DNA from: Solibacillus sp045640265
GTDB taxonomy: Bacteria > Bacillota > Bacilli > Bacillales_A > Planococcaceae
Direction: 5' to 3'
Assembly (NCBI GenBank): GCA_045640265.1
Contig: JAZUES010000227.1
Span: 1 to 24,042 of the forward strand
DNA length: 24,042 bases
The notes beneath the pieces were generated by a model, which searched no databases, was not told where the DNA came from, and was given only the letters and a program-made list of their open reading frames with translations. Position 1 is the stretch's first letter. Each line of letters begins with the position of its first letter. A program made the translations under genes and the position numbers. This document shows positions 1-7,465 of this stretch, one piece after another.

Positions 1-918
1 GGACTTTTAATGTATGGTATTCCGAATATGAAACTGGAAAAAGAAGTGATTGAACGCCGCGTGAATTTACTTTCTTTAGAAGGTATTGAATTTGTCGCAA
101 ATACAGAAATCGGTAAGGATATTACAAAAGAACAATTACAAACCGATTTCGATGCAGTTATTTTATGTACAGGAGCTCAAAAACAACGTCAGCTTCATAT
201 GGAAGGCAGTGACGCTGGTAATATTCATTTGGCGATGGAGTATTTAACGAACGTTACAAAAAGTCTATTAGATTCAAATTTTAAGGATAAAAAAGCAGTA
301 AACGTGAAGGGGCAGGATGTCATCGTAATCGGTGGTGGTGATACTGGGGCAGACTGTGTTGCAACAGCACTTCGTCAAAATTGTCGTTCCGTCTACCAGT
401 TTGGCAAGCACCCACAGCAAGCGTTAACACGAACAGAAGAAACGATGTGGCCCAAAGATCCCAACATTTATAAGTTAGACTATGCATACGCAGAAGCAGA
501 TGCAAAATACGGTGGCGATCCACGTGAATACTGCATCCAAACGACAAAAATCGTAAAAGATGTAAAAGGTAATGTAAAAGAGTTACACACCATTCAAATG
601 GAAAAAATTCTTGGCGAAGACGGCTTCCATTACTTTAAAGAGTTACCAGGCACAGAAAAAGTATGGCCGGCTCAGCACGTGTTCGTCGCAATTGGCTTCG
701 AAGGAACAGAAAAGGAAACACCAGATCATTTCGGAACAGAGATAACAAACAACCGTATCCGTGCATCGATTAAAGATTACGAAACAAATATACCGGGCGT
801 ATTCGCTGCAGGTGACGCAAGACGCGGTCAAAGCCTAATCGTCTGGGCAATCAAAGAAGGAAGAGGTGTAGCAGCAAGCGTCCATCACTACCTAACAGAG
901 ATTTTAATAAAAAACTAA
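1..918 (+). CDS. gltD: Glutamate synthase small subunit, C-terminal part (5' end outside window)
   Basis: The reading frame is open from base 1, so the gene starts before the window; 305 residues are visible, against roughly 480-495 for the family. The beta subunit of NADPH-dependent glutamate synthase oxidises NADPH and passes electrons through FAD and Fe-S clusters to the GltB subunit, which makes glutamate from glutamine and 2-oxoglutarate. The visible part starts with the conserved GLLMYGIPNMKL stretch, has a second dinucleotide-binding motif GGGDTGADC near visible residue 110, and ends with the FAD-binding segment GVFAAGDARRGQSLIVWAI typical of this family. A strong terminator follows at once, so it is the last gene of its unit and is not co-transcribed with suf. 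The missing N-terminal part should hold the Fe-S cysteines; this cannot be checked here. Confidence 0.95.
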   Translation, partial: GLLMYGIPNMKLEKEVIERRVNLLSLEGIEFVANTEIGKDITKEQLQTDFDAVILCTGAQKQRQLHMEGSDAGNIHLAMEYLTNVTKSLLDSNFKDKKAVNVKGQDVIVIGGGDTGADCVATALRQNCRSVYQFGKHPQQALTRTEETMWPKDPNIYKLDYAYAEADAKYGGDPREYCIQTTKIVKDVKGNVKELHTIQMEKILGEDGFHYFKELPGTEKVWPAQHVFVAIGFEGTEKETPDHFGTEITNNRIRASIKDYETNIPGVFAAGDARRGQSLIVWAIKEGRGVAASVHHYLTEILIKN

Positions 919-933
919 TATATAATAATGAAG

Positions 934-966
934 AAACGCCATTTCGATTATAGAAATGGCGTTTTT
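934..966 (+). terminator. Intrinsic terminator after gltD
   Basis: A 12-bp perfect stem (arms 934-945 and 953-964, core ACGCCATTTC) with a 7-base loop runs into a T tract at 962-966. It lies 16 bases after the gltD stop. Confidence 0.9.
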
Positions 967-1222
967 GTGACGAGTCTAAATCAATTAAATAAGTGAAATT
1001 GATTCTCATTTATGAGTTTCCTAATGAAAATGAAGAATTCCACCGAATTGCTATTTATATAGTAGAAACAAACTAAAATGGAGCGTTTTAAAAAATTGAT
1101 ATAGAATTTTTATTTAAAATCATTCTAAACTATTTGCAACGCACATCCATTTCGGGTAAGATTGGTAATGAAATTAATTTAGCATGCATGTGTCGTGCAA
1201 ATGAACATTTGGAGGTAATTTA
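967..1222 (+). promoter_or_regulatory. suf upstream region: candidate promoter bracketed by an inverted repeat
   Basis: This AT-rich stretch has no convincing ORF. A candidate sigma-A promoter is TTGCAA (1134-1139), a 17-bp spacer, then TAAGAT (1157-1162), 4/6 matches in each hexamer. It is flanked by two inverted 15-bp half-sites: ATTTGCA-acg-CACAT at 1132-1146 and ATGTG-tcg-TGCAAAT at 1188-1202. The left half-site covers the -35; the right one falls just after the expected start point. Farther upstream, 995-1013 resembles a Fur box weakly (12 of 19 positions by eye). The sufC ribosome binding site GGAGGT is at 1211-1216. No regulator can be named from sequence alone. Confidence 0.45.
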
Positions 1223-2005
1223 ATGACAACTTTAGAAATTAAAGATCTTCACGTTGAAATCGACGGAAAAGAGATTTTAAAAGGTTTAAACCTTACAATT
1301 AACACTGGCGAAGTACACGCTATCATGGGTCCAAACGGTACTGGTAAATCAACTCTAGCTTCAGCAATTATGGGCCACCCTAAATATGTGGTTACTCAAG
1401 GTGAAGTTTTAATCGATGGTAAAAACGTATTAGAAATGGAAGTAGATGAGCGCGCAAAAGCTGGTCTATTCTTAGGCATGCAATATCCTTCAGAAATCAC
1501 TGGAGTAACAAACGCAGACTTCTTACGTTCAGCAATCAATGCGCGTCGTAAAGAAGGCGATGAAATTTCATTAATGAAATTTATCCGCGAATTAGATAAA
1601 GCAATGGAATTCTTAGAAATGCCAGAAGAAATGGCTCAACGTTACTTAAACGAAGGCTTCTCTGGCGGTGAGAAAAAACGTAACGAAATTCTACAAATGA
1701 TGATGATCAAACCAACTTTTGGTATTTTAGACGAAATCGATTCTGGTTTAGATATCGATGCATTAAAAGTAGTATCTAAAGGAATTAACGAAATGCGCGG
1801 CGAAGGTTTCGCTTGCTTAATGATCACTCACTACCAACGTCTACTTAACTACATCACACCTGATAAAGTACATGTAATGATGCAAGGTAAAGTAGTGAAA
1901 TCTGGCGGTGCAGAATTAGCGCAACGTTTAGAAGCTGAAGGTTATGAATGGATTAAACAAGAGTTAGGTATTGAAAATACTGACGCTGTAACAGAAGAAG
2001 CATAA
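1223..2005 (+). CDS. sufC: SufC, ABC-type ATPase of the SUF Fe-S assembly complex
   Basis: SufC is the cytosolic ATPase that binds SufB and SufD and drives cluster assembly on the SufBC2D scaffold. The 260-residue protein has Walker A GPNGTGKST (36-44), the ABC signature FSGGE (146-150, within the SufC-type FSGGEKKRNEI) and Walker B ILDEIDSGLD (168-177), followed by the switch histidine in MITHYQRLL. Length is normal for SufC. The ATG is supported by GGAGGT six bases upstream. It is the first gene of a suf operon in the Gram-positive order C-D-S-U-B; sufD follows after an 18-base gap with its own ribosome binding site. ATP-binding residues are intact and nothing is unusual in the protein. Confidence 0.97.
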   Translation: MTTLEIKDLHVEIDGKEILKGLNLTINTGEVHAIMGPNGTGKSTLASAIMGHPKYVVTQGEVLIDGKNVLEMEVDERAKAGLFLGMQYPSEITGVTNADFLRSAINARRKEGDEISLMKFIRELDKAMEFLEMPEEMAQRYLNEGFSGGEKKRNEILQMMMIKPTFGILDEIDSGLDIDALKVVSKGINEMRGEGFACLMITHYQRLLNYITPDKVHVMMQGKVVKSGGAELAQRLEAEGYEWIKQELGIENTDAVTEEA

Positions 2006-2023
2006 TTAAGGAGGACGACGAAG

Positions 2024-3331
2024 ATGACGGTTGAAACAAAATTAGCGTTATCAGCACAAGAAGTACGCTCGTTCTCTGAAAATAACAATGAACCAGCAGC
2101 ATTCGCTGATTTCCGCGTAAGCGCATTAGAAAAAGCTGCTGCGCTTGAATTACCAAAACCAGATAGAACGAATATAACAAAATGGAACTTCATTGATTTT
2201 CCAACACATACGGTAGAAAGTGCAGCTTATACATCACTTGAAGAACTACCTGAAGAAGTAAAGGCAATCATTGATACAGAAGGCCAAGAAAACCTTTATA
2301 TTCAACGTAACAACACACCTGCATATATTAAAGTTTCTGAAGAACTTATAAACAAGGGTGTTATTTTTACAGATTTTCAAACTGCTATTCGCGAACATGC
2401 GGATTTAGTTGAAAAATATTTCATGACAACGGCTGTAAAAGTGGATGAAAACAAGTTAACAGCTTACCATGCAGCATTATTAAACGGTGGTATTTTCGTA
2501 TACGTTCCACGTAACGTGGTTATCGATACACCTTTACAAGTTGTATTCGTAAATGATAATGCAGAAGCTTCTTTATTCAACCATGTATTAGTGGTAGCAG
2601 AAGAATCTTCAGCAGTAACATATGTAGAAACGTATATTTCTACTTTTGAAGAAGCGAAAGGCCAAGTAAACGTTGTGACAGAAGTAATTGCAAAAAACAA
2701 CGCGCAAATTACATTCGGTGCAGTAGATAACTTAGCAAAAGGCTTCACTTCATACATGAACCGTCGTGGTCACGCTGAACGTGATGCAAAAATCGATTGG
2801 GCATTAGGTTTAATGAATGATGGTAATACAATTTATGAAAACACAACAAACTTAATCGGCGACAATTCTACATCTGACTTCAAAATGGTTACAGTAGGTC
2901 GCGGTGAACAAAAATTAAACTTCACAACATTAATTCGTCAATGGGGTAAAAACTCAGAAGGCTTAATTTTAAAACATGGTGTTATGAAAGACGCCGCACA
3001 ATCAATCTTTAACGGAATTGGTCACATTATGCATGGAGCAACAAAAGCAAATGCAGAGCAAGAATCTCGCGTGTTAATGCTTTCTGAAAAAGCTCGTGGT
3101 GATGCCAACCCAATTCTTTTAATTGATGAAGATGATGTAACAGCAGGACACGCAGCATCTGTTGGCCGTGTAGATCCAACTCAATTGTATTACTTAATGA
3201 GCCGTGGTATCTCGAAAACAGAAGCAGAGCGCCTTGTAATTCATGGATTCCTTGCGCCAGTTGTTACAAACCTTCCAATCGAAGGAGTTAAAAAACAGCT
3301 GTCGGAGGTTATCGAAAGGAAAGTTCGATAA
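2024..3331 (+). CDS. sufD: SufD, Fe-S cluster assembly scaffold subunit
   Basis: SufD pairs with SufB as the beta-helical scaffold on which the new Fe-S cluster is built, with SufC as the ATPase. The 435-residue protein is normal for SufD and related throughout to the SufB product downstream: both share the core pattern of an ALNxxxxxGGxFxYVP-like segment (here ALLNGGIFVYVPRNV near residue 150) and end with the family signature YYLMSRGIS followed by a VIHGFLAP segment. AAGGAGG-type bases at 2008-2014 precede the ATG. Its stop codon shares one base with the sufS start, so the two are translationally coupled. It is shorter than SufB and belongs to the SufD branch by position and by the shorter N-terminal region. 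Confidence 0.95.
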   Translation: MTVETKLALSAQEVRSFSENNNEPAAFADFRVSALEKAAALELPKPDRTNITKWNFIDFPTHTVESAAYTSLEELPEEVKAIIDTEGQENLYIQRNNTPAYIKVSEELINKGVIFTDFQTAIREHADLVEKYFMTTAVKVDENKLTAYHAALLNGGIFVYVPRNVVIDTPLQVVFVNDNAEASLFNHVLVVAEESSAVTYVETYISTFEEAKGQVNVVTEVIAKNNAQITFGAVDNLAKGFTSYMNRRGHAERDAKIDWALGLMNDGNTIYENTTNLIGDNSTSDFKMVTVGRGEQKLNFTTLIRQWGKNSEGLILKHGVMKDAAQSIFNGIGHIMHGATKANAEQESRVLMLSEKARGDANPILLIDEDDVTAGHAASVGRVDPTQLYYLMSRGISKTEAERLVIHGFLAPVVTNLPIEGVKKQLSEVIERKVR

Positions 3332-4560
3332 TGATACCAAAAGACATTAAAAGTTATTTTCCAATTTTAAATCAAGAGATTAATGGAAACCCTCTTGTAT
3401 ATCTTGATAGTGCAGCTACTTCACAAAAACCAATTCAAGTAATTGAAGCAGTTAAAAATTATTATGAATTTGATAACTCAAATGTTCACCGTGGCGTTCA
3501 CACGTTAGGGAACCGTGCAACAGATTCTTATGAAGGCGCACGTGAGAAGGTTTGTAAATTTATTAACGCGAACTCTACGAAAGAAATTATTTTCACTCGT
3601 GGAACAACGACTTCTCTTAATACAGTTGCTTCTGGTTATGCTCGTCAAAACTTAAAAGAGGGCGACGAAATTGTTATCACTCATATGGAACACCATGCAA
3701 ACTTAATTCCTTGGCAACAAGTTGCGAAGGAAAAGGGCGCTGTTTTAAAATATATCGACTTAGAGCCAGACGGAACTTTAAACTTAGATAAAGCCCGTGC
3801 AACAATCACAGCAAATACTGCAATTGTCTCAATTGGAATGGCTTCGAATGTTATGGGTACAATTAATCCAATAAAAGAAATTGCTAAAATTGCACATGAA
3901 AATGGCGCAATTATGGTAGTAGACGCTGCACAAGGAGCACCACATTTAAAAATTGATGTACAAGATTTAGATTGTGATTTCTTAGCGTTCTCTGGGCATA
4001 AAATGTGTGCTCCAACTGGTATTGGTGTACTATATGGTAAACAGGCGCTTTTAGAAAACATGGAGCCAGTTGAGTTTGGCGGAGAAATGATTGATTTCGT
4101 AGGTTTATACGATTCAACATGGAAAGAGCTACCTTGGAAATTTGAAGGCGGTACGCCGATCATTGCAGGTGCAATCGGTCTTGGTGCGGCAATCGATTTC
4201 TTAAATGAGATTGGACTAGATAATATTTCAGCGCATGAGCATGCTTTGGCAGGCTATGCGATGGAACAACTATCAACAATTGATGGTCTTTCAATTTATG
4301 GTCCACGTGATGCAAACAAACGTTGTGGTTTAGTTACATTTAATCTAGATGATGTACATCCACATGATGTTGCAACAGTTCTGGACATGGGCGGCATAGC
4401 CGTTCGCGCAGGTCATCACTGTGCTCAACCGTTAATGAAATGGTTAAATGTAACTGCAACAGCTCGAGCAAGTTTCTACATGTATAATGACGAATCTGAT
4501 ATCGACGCTTTAGTTGCAGGATTGCGCTCAGCGAAGGAGTATTTTGGAGATGTCTTTTAA
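3331..4560 (+). CDS. sufS: SufS, cysteine desulfurase (class V PLP enzyme, type II)
   Basis: SufS uses PLP to take sulfur from L-cysteine, leaving alanine, and holds it as a persulfide on a cysteine that hands it to SufU. In this 409-residue protein the PLP-binding lysine is K224 in SGHKMCAPTG and the persulfide cysteine is C364 in RAGHHCAQP, both at the positions expected for the SufS group. The short loop around C364 is typical of type II enzymes that need a sulfur acceptor. The gene overlaps sufD by one base (TAATG arrangement) and sufU by 11 bases, so desulfurase and acceptor are probably made together. Active-site residues are intact. Confidence 0.97.
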   Translation: MIPKDIKSYFPILNQEINGNPLVYLDSAATSQKPIQVIEAVKNYYEFDNSNVHRGVHTLGNRATDSYEGAREKVCKFINANSTKEIIFTRGTTTSLNTVASGYARQNLKEGDEIVITHMEHHANLIPWQQVAKEKGAVLKYIDLEPDGTLNLDKARATITANTAIVSIGMASNVMGTINPIKEIAKIAHENGAIMVVDAAQGAPHLKIDVQDLDCDFLAFSGHKMCAPTGIGVLYGKQALLENMEPVEFGGEMIDFVGLYDSTWKELPWKFEGGTPIIAGAIGLGAAIDFLNEIGLDNISAHEHALAGYAMEQLSTIDGLSIYGPRDANKRCGLVTFNLDDVHPHDVATVLDMGGIAVRAGHHCAQPLMKWLNVTATARASFYMYNDESDIDALVAGLRSAKEYFGDVF

Positions 4561-4990
4561 TAACTTAGATCAACTATACCGTTCTGTAATTATGGATCAC
4601 TATAAAAACCCTCGTAACAAAGGGGCTATTGAAGAAAACGGTGTCACAATCGATATGAACAACCCAACTTGCGGAGATCGTATCCATTTAACACTACAAT
4701 TAAACGATGGTATCGTAGAAGCAGCGAAGTTTGACGGCGAAGGCTGTTCAATTTCTATGTCATCTGCATCAATGATGACTCAAATCGTTAAAGGTAAAAA
4801 ATTAGAAGAAGCTTTAGAGCTAGCAGAAATTTTCTCGAAAATGATGTTAGGTGAAGACTTCGATCATGAAAAATATGATCTTGGTGATGTTGAAGCGCTA
4901 CAAGGTGTGTCAAAATTCCCAGCCCGTATTAAATGCGCTACATTGGCTTGGAAAGCAATGGAAAAAGGCGTAAAAAACGAACAGAAATAA
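4550..4990 (+). CDS. sufU: SufU, zinc-dependent sulfur acceptor for SufS
   Basis: SufU accepts persulfide sulfur from SufS and passes it towards SufBCD; in Firmicutes it is a zinc protein rather than a cluster scaffold. The start is taken as ATG 4550 (MSFNNLDQLY), with AAGGAG at 4534-4539; a longer open frame back to a TTG at 4514 has no support and would enlarge the overlap with sufS. The 146-residue product keeps the three zinc cysteines C41 (NPTCGDR), C66 (GEGCSIS) and C129 (IKCATLAW), plus the ligand D43. It overlaps the end of sufS by 11 bases. After its stop there is an unusual 163-base spacer with a large palindrome before sufB. Confidence 0.95.
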   Translation: MSFNNLDQLYRSVIMDHYKNPRNKGAIEENGVTIDMNNPTCGDRIHLTLQLNDGIVEAAKFDGEGCSISMSSASMMTQIVKGKKLEEALELAEIFSKMMLGEDFDHEKYDLGDVEALQGVSKFPARIKCATLAWKAMEKGVKNEQK

Positions 4991-5006
4991 CACAAAGTAA
5001 GTAAGG

Positions 5007-5132
5007 CTATAATGCGTACTAAAGCCGCTAGCCGCTCGAGTCGCTTCGATTCCTTCCTTTGAGTGTGCCAGCACACTTGTCGGGAATCCCCAGCGCTTGT
5101 CGCAGCTTAATAAGACTTTAGCACTTTTATAG
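5007..5132. repeat. GC-rich nested palindrome between sufU and sufB
   Basis: Nested inverted repeats share one centre. From outside in: CTATAA (5007-5012) with TTATAG (5127-5132); CTAAAG (5019-5024) with CTTTAG (5116-5121); CGCT (5042-5045) with AGCG (5092-5095); GATTCC (5048-5053) with GGAATC (5083-5088); AGTGTG (5062-5067) with CACACT (5072-5077) around CCAG. Bases 5021-5106 hold 51 G/C of 86 (59%), far above the flanking genes. There is no T tract, so it does not look like a normal terminator, and no coding potential was recognised. It could be a non-autonomous repeat element or an RNA processing/stability hairpin; no target-site duplication is clear and no second copy lies in this window. 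Confidence 0.7.
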
Positions 5133-5153
5133 TTAATGAACGGAGGAGAAAAC

Positions 5154-6551
5154 ATGGCTAAAAAAATGCCTGAAATCGGCGATTACAAATATGGTTTCCA
5201 TGACAAGGACGTATCGATTTTCCGTTCTGAACGTGGATTAACTGAAGACATCGTTCGTGAAATCTCAAACATGAAACAAGAGCCACAGTGGATGCTTGAC
5301 TACCGCTTAAAAGCTCTTAATAAATTCTATGAATTACCAATGCCTCAATGGGGTGGCGACCTTTCATCTTTAAACTTTGATGAAATTACGTATTATGTAA
5401 AACCATCTGAAGCAACGCAAAAATCTTGGGATGAAGTACCAGAAGAAATCAAAGCAACATTTGATAAATTAGGTATTCCTGAAGCAGAGCAAAAATATCT
5501 TGCGGGTGTATCAGCTCAGTATGAATCTGAAGTAGTTTACCATAACATGAAGCAAGACTTATCAGATATGGGGATTATCTTCAAAGATACAGACTCAGCG
5601 TTAAGAGAAAACGAAGAAATTTTCAAACAATACTTTGGTACAGTAATTCCTTATACAGATAATAAGTTCGCAGCATTAAACTCTGCAGTATGGTCTGGTG
5701 GTTCATTCATTTATATGCCAAAAGGCGTTAAATTAGACACACCATTACAAGCATACTTCCGCATTAACTCTGAAAACATGGGTCAATTCGAACGTACGCT
5801 TATTATTGTAGACGAAGACGCTTCTGTACATTACGTAGAAGGCTGTACAGCACCTGTTTACACAACAAACTCTCTACACTCAGCTGTAGTAGAAATCATT
5901 GTTAAAAAGAACGCTTACTGCCGTTACACAACAATTCAAAACTGGGCAAACAATGTATACAACCTAGTTACCAAACGTACTGTAGTTGAAGAAAACGGTA
6001 CGATGGAATGGATTGATGGTAACATTGGTTCTAAATTAACAATGAAATACCCAGCATGTATCCTTAAAGGTGAAGGCGCACGTGGTATGACATTATCAAT
6101 TGCAATTGCTGGTAAAGGTCAACACCAACACGCAGGCGCGAAAATGATCCACTTAGCACCGAATACATCTTCTACAATCGTTTCTAAATCGATTGCTAAA
6201 CAAGGTGGTAAGGTAACTTATATGGGTCAAGTTAAATTCGGTAAGAACGCTTCTGGCGCTCGTGCAAACATCGAATGTGACACATTAATCATGGACAATG
6301 CATCTACATCAGATACAATTCCATACAATGAAATCTTAAATGATAATGTATCTTTAGAACACGAAGCGAAAGTTTCAAAAGTATCTGAAGAACAATTATT
6401 CTACCTAATGAGCCGTGGTATTTCTGAAGAAGAAGCGACAGAAATGATCGTAATGGGCTTCATCGAGCCATTCACAAAAGAATTACCAATGGAATATGCA
6501 GTAGAAATGAACCGCCTGATCAAGTTTGAAATGGAAGGTTCAATCGGATAA
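5154..6551 (+). CDS. sufB: SufB, Fe-S cluster assembly scaffold subunit
   Basis: SufB is the main scaffold of the SufBC2D complex, receiving sulfur from SufU and building the cluster at the SufB-SufD interface. ATG 5154 (MAKKMPEIGDYKYGF) is chosen because GGAGGA at 5142-5147 sits seven bases upstream; an ATG at 5136 lies before that site. The 465-residue length is normal. Visible family features are the N-terminal GDYKYGFHDKD segment, the LNSAVWSGGSFIYMPKGVKLDTPLQ core, the VEGCTAP segment with a conserved cysteine, and the C-terminal FYLMSRGISEEEATEMIVMGFIEP. It is the last gene of the operon and is followed by a strong terminator. The palindrome before it may give it separate mRNA stability or expression. 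Confidence 0.97.
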   Translation: MAKKMPEIGDYKYGFHDKDVSIFRSERGLTEDIVREISNMKQEPQWMLDYRLKALNKFYELPMPQWGGDLSSLNFDEITYYVKPSEATQKSWDEVPEEIKATFDKLGIPEAEQKYLAGVSAQYESEVVYHNMKQDLSDMGIIFKDTDSALRENEEIFKQYFGTVIPYTDNKFAALNSAVWSGGSFIYMPKGVKLDTPLQAYFRINSENMGQFERTLIIVDEDASVHYVEGCTAPVYTTNSLHSAVVEIIVKKNAYCRYTTIQNWANNVYNLVTKRTVVEENGTMEWIDGNIGSKLTMKYPACILKGEGARGMTLSIAIAGKGQHQHAGAKMIHLAPNTSSTIVSKSIAKQGGKVTYMGQVKFGKNASGARANIECDTLIMDNASTSDTIPYNEILNDNVSLEHEAKVSKVSEEQLFYLMSRGISEEEATEMIVMGFIEPFTKELPMEYAVEMNRLIKFEMEGSIG

Positions 6552-6564
6552 TATTTTCGGTTTT

Positions 6565-6620
6565 CCAAAAGAAGGATTTTCAAGTAGCCGTCGTGCGCTT
6601 GGAAATCCTTTTTCTTTTGG
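6565..6620 (+). terminator. Large intrinsic terminator of the suf operon
   Basis: A 13-bp stem with one G-T pair (6572-6584 with 6598-6610) is extended by CCAAAAG (6565-6571) pairing with CTTTTGG (6614-6620). The loop is 13 bases. Runs of T in the descending arm supply the U-rich tail. Confidence 0.8.
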
Positions 6621-6787
6621 GCAAAAGAGAGCTAAATAGCTAAAATATGTACTTTTAGTGAAAAAACGTGAATTTTAAACAATCGTTACGAATTTAGTCA
6701 CCTTGAAAATATTTACATTAATAGTTTCTGATGAAATAATGAATGTAAGAAAGCATACATACATTTTTATTAAAGGGGTGAAAGAAG

Positions 6788-6937
6788 ATGGAAAACTTAT
6801 TCTGGCTAATTACTTTAGGTGTACCTGCAGTTGTATTAGTAGTAGCAGTTGCTGTTATTTTCTGGGCACTAGGACAAAAGAAAAGCGGCAAGCTTTGGAA
6901 AAATGAAGAGCATGAAGGCGTATTAGAAGTAAAATAA
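6788..6937 (+). CDS. Small single-span membrane protein, 49 residues, unknown function
   Basis: A short gene starts at ATG 6788 after GGGGTGAAAGAAG (6775-6787) and encodes 49 residues. The N-terminus MENLFWLITLGVP leads into one hydrophobic segment (about residues 5-28, rich in V, A, L and I), then a charged tail with QKKSGKLWKNEEHEG. This is a one-pass membrane protein with a likely cytoplasmic C-terminus by the positive-inside rule. It lies between the suf terminator and its own terminator, so it is a single-gene unit. Compact size, a good ribosome binding site and a private terminator argue that it is real. I do not recognise the family. A competing frame over 6703-6906 gives a cysteine/serine-rich product without a good start and is taken as spurious. 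Confidence 0.75.
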   Translation: MENLFWLITLGVPAVVLVVAVAVIFWALGQKKSGKLWKNEEHEGVLEVK

Positions 6938-6948
6938 GCCTAGAAATA

Positions 6949-6996
6949 AAAAGGTGTTCCAAACGTTGAAATCCAGCGTTCGGAGCACCTTTTTGA
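6949..6996. terminator. Bidirectional terminator between the small membrane protein and the thioredoxin-like gene
   Basis: A stem of about 20 bp with several G-T pairs (6949-6968 with 6974-6994, core AAAAGGTG/CACCTTTT) ends in T's on the + strand and, read backwards, in T's on the other strand. It can serve both convergent genes. Confidence 0.85.
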
Positions 6997-7002
6997 TTTG
7001 AA

Positions 7003-7317
7003 TTATTTTAAATTTGTAATAAAGTTCTCAATCTCTTCCTGTGTTTTACGATCTTTGCTGACGAAACGGCCAAGCTCTACGCCATTATCATATGCAAGGA
7101 AACTAGGAATACCGATAATGCCAAGTTCAATACAAAGATCTAAAAACTTGTCACGGTCAACTTTGACGAATTTGTAATTTGAAAATTTCTCAACAACTTC
7201 AGGCATAAACGGATCGATAAATCGGCAATCCCCACACCAATCAGCGGTAAATTCGAAAATGACTGCATGATTATTTTTGTATGATTCAAATTCCTCTAAT
7301 GATTGTAAATTATACAT
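7003..7317 (-). CDS. Thioredoxin-like protein with a WCGDC active site
   Basis: A 104-residue thioredoxin-fold protein: WCGDC at residues 27-31 is the redox pair and GIPSF (cis-proline P71) is the standard partner loop. The WC[GP]DC type resembles small Bacillus thioredoxin-like proteins such as YtpP or YdbP rather than TrxA, whose motif is WCGPC; the aspartate between the cysteines suggests a different redox potential or partner. The start is set at 7317 (MYNLQSLEEF) because AAAGGGGGA lies seven bases upstream; an ATG at 7338 precedes that site. A promoter reading leftward, TTGCAA (7403-7408), 17 bp, CATAAT (complement of 7380-7385), is present. It is divergent from yunF. The substrate is unknown. 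Confidence 0.9.
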   Translation of the reverse strand: MYNLQSLEEFESYKNNHAVIFEFTADWCGDCRFIDPFMPEVVEKFSNYKFVKVDRDKFLDLCIELGIIGIPSFLAYDNGVELGRFVSKDRKTQEEIENFITNLK

Positions 7318-7339
7318 TGAGACGTCCCCCTTTGACATA

Positions 7340-7363
7340 ATTTCGCGCTATTTGGCGCAAAAT
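7340..7363 (-). repeat. Leader hairpin upstream of the thioredoxin-like gene
   Basis: An imperfect dyad, ATTT-c-GCGC and GCGCAAAAT around TATTTG, falls between the predicted start of transcription near 7373 and the ribosome binding site of the reverse gene. It could form a leader hairpin or be an operator. Confidence 0.35.
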
Positions 7364-7379
7364 CTGTTTTTCTAATATT

Positions 7380-7408
7380 ATTATGATAGGAATAATTATA
7401 ATTTGCAA
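7380..7408 (-). promoter_or_regulatory. Candidate sigma-A promoter for the thioredoxin-like gene
   Basis: On the reverse strand, TTGCAA (7403-7408), exactly 17 bp, then CATAAT (7380-7385), 5/6 match at the -10. Confidence 0.55.
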
Positions 7409-7465
7409 TGACTTTGCTACGAAATTACGTGTGATGTTGTACAATAACTGTAAGGGGTGATGGGA

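Noticed and set aside
1096..1120. TTGATA (1096-1101) with TAAAAT (1115-1120) as the suf promoter
   Set aside because: The spacer is only 13 bp; TTGCAA-17-TAAGAT farther downstream is better.
3681..4163. 160-codon reverse frame inside sufS
   Set aside because: It is antisense to conserved sufS codons, has no ribosome binding site or promoter and no recognisable domain; a shadow frame.
5007..5132. Palindrome before sufB read as an intrinsic terminator
   Set aside because: No T tract follows either the inner or outer stems, and sufB lies only 21 bases downstream with its own binding site but no clear promoter.
4864..5155. Two reverse frames crossing the sufU-sufB spacer (70 and 81 codons)
   Set aside because: They run through the palindrome and antisense to sufU; cysteine/arginine-rich products without family resemblance or start signals.
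6703..6906. 67-codon + strand frame rich in Cys and Ser downstream of sufB
   Set aside because: It overlaps the 49-residue membrane protein in another frame, has no good ribosome binding site, and its cysteine/serine run is simply the shifted reading of valine/alanine codons.
7414..7445. TTGCTA with TACAAT as the yunF promoter
   Set aside because: The spacer is 20 bp and no extended -10 is present, so it was not listed.
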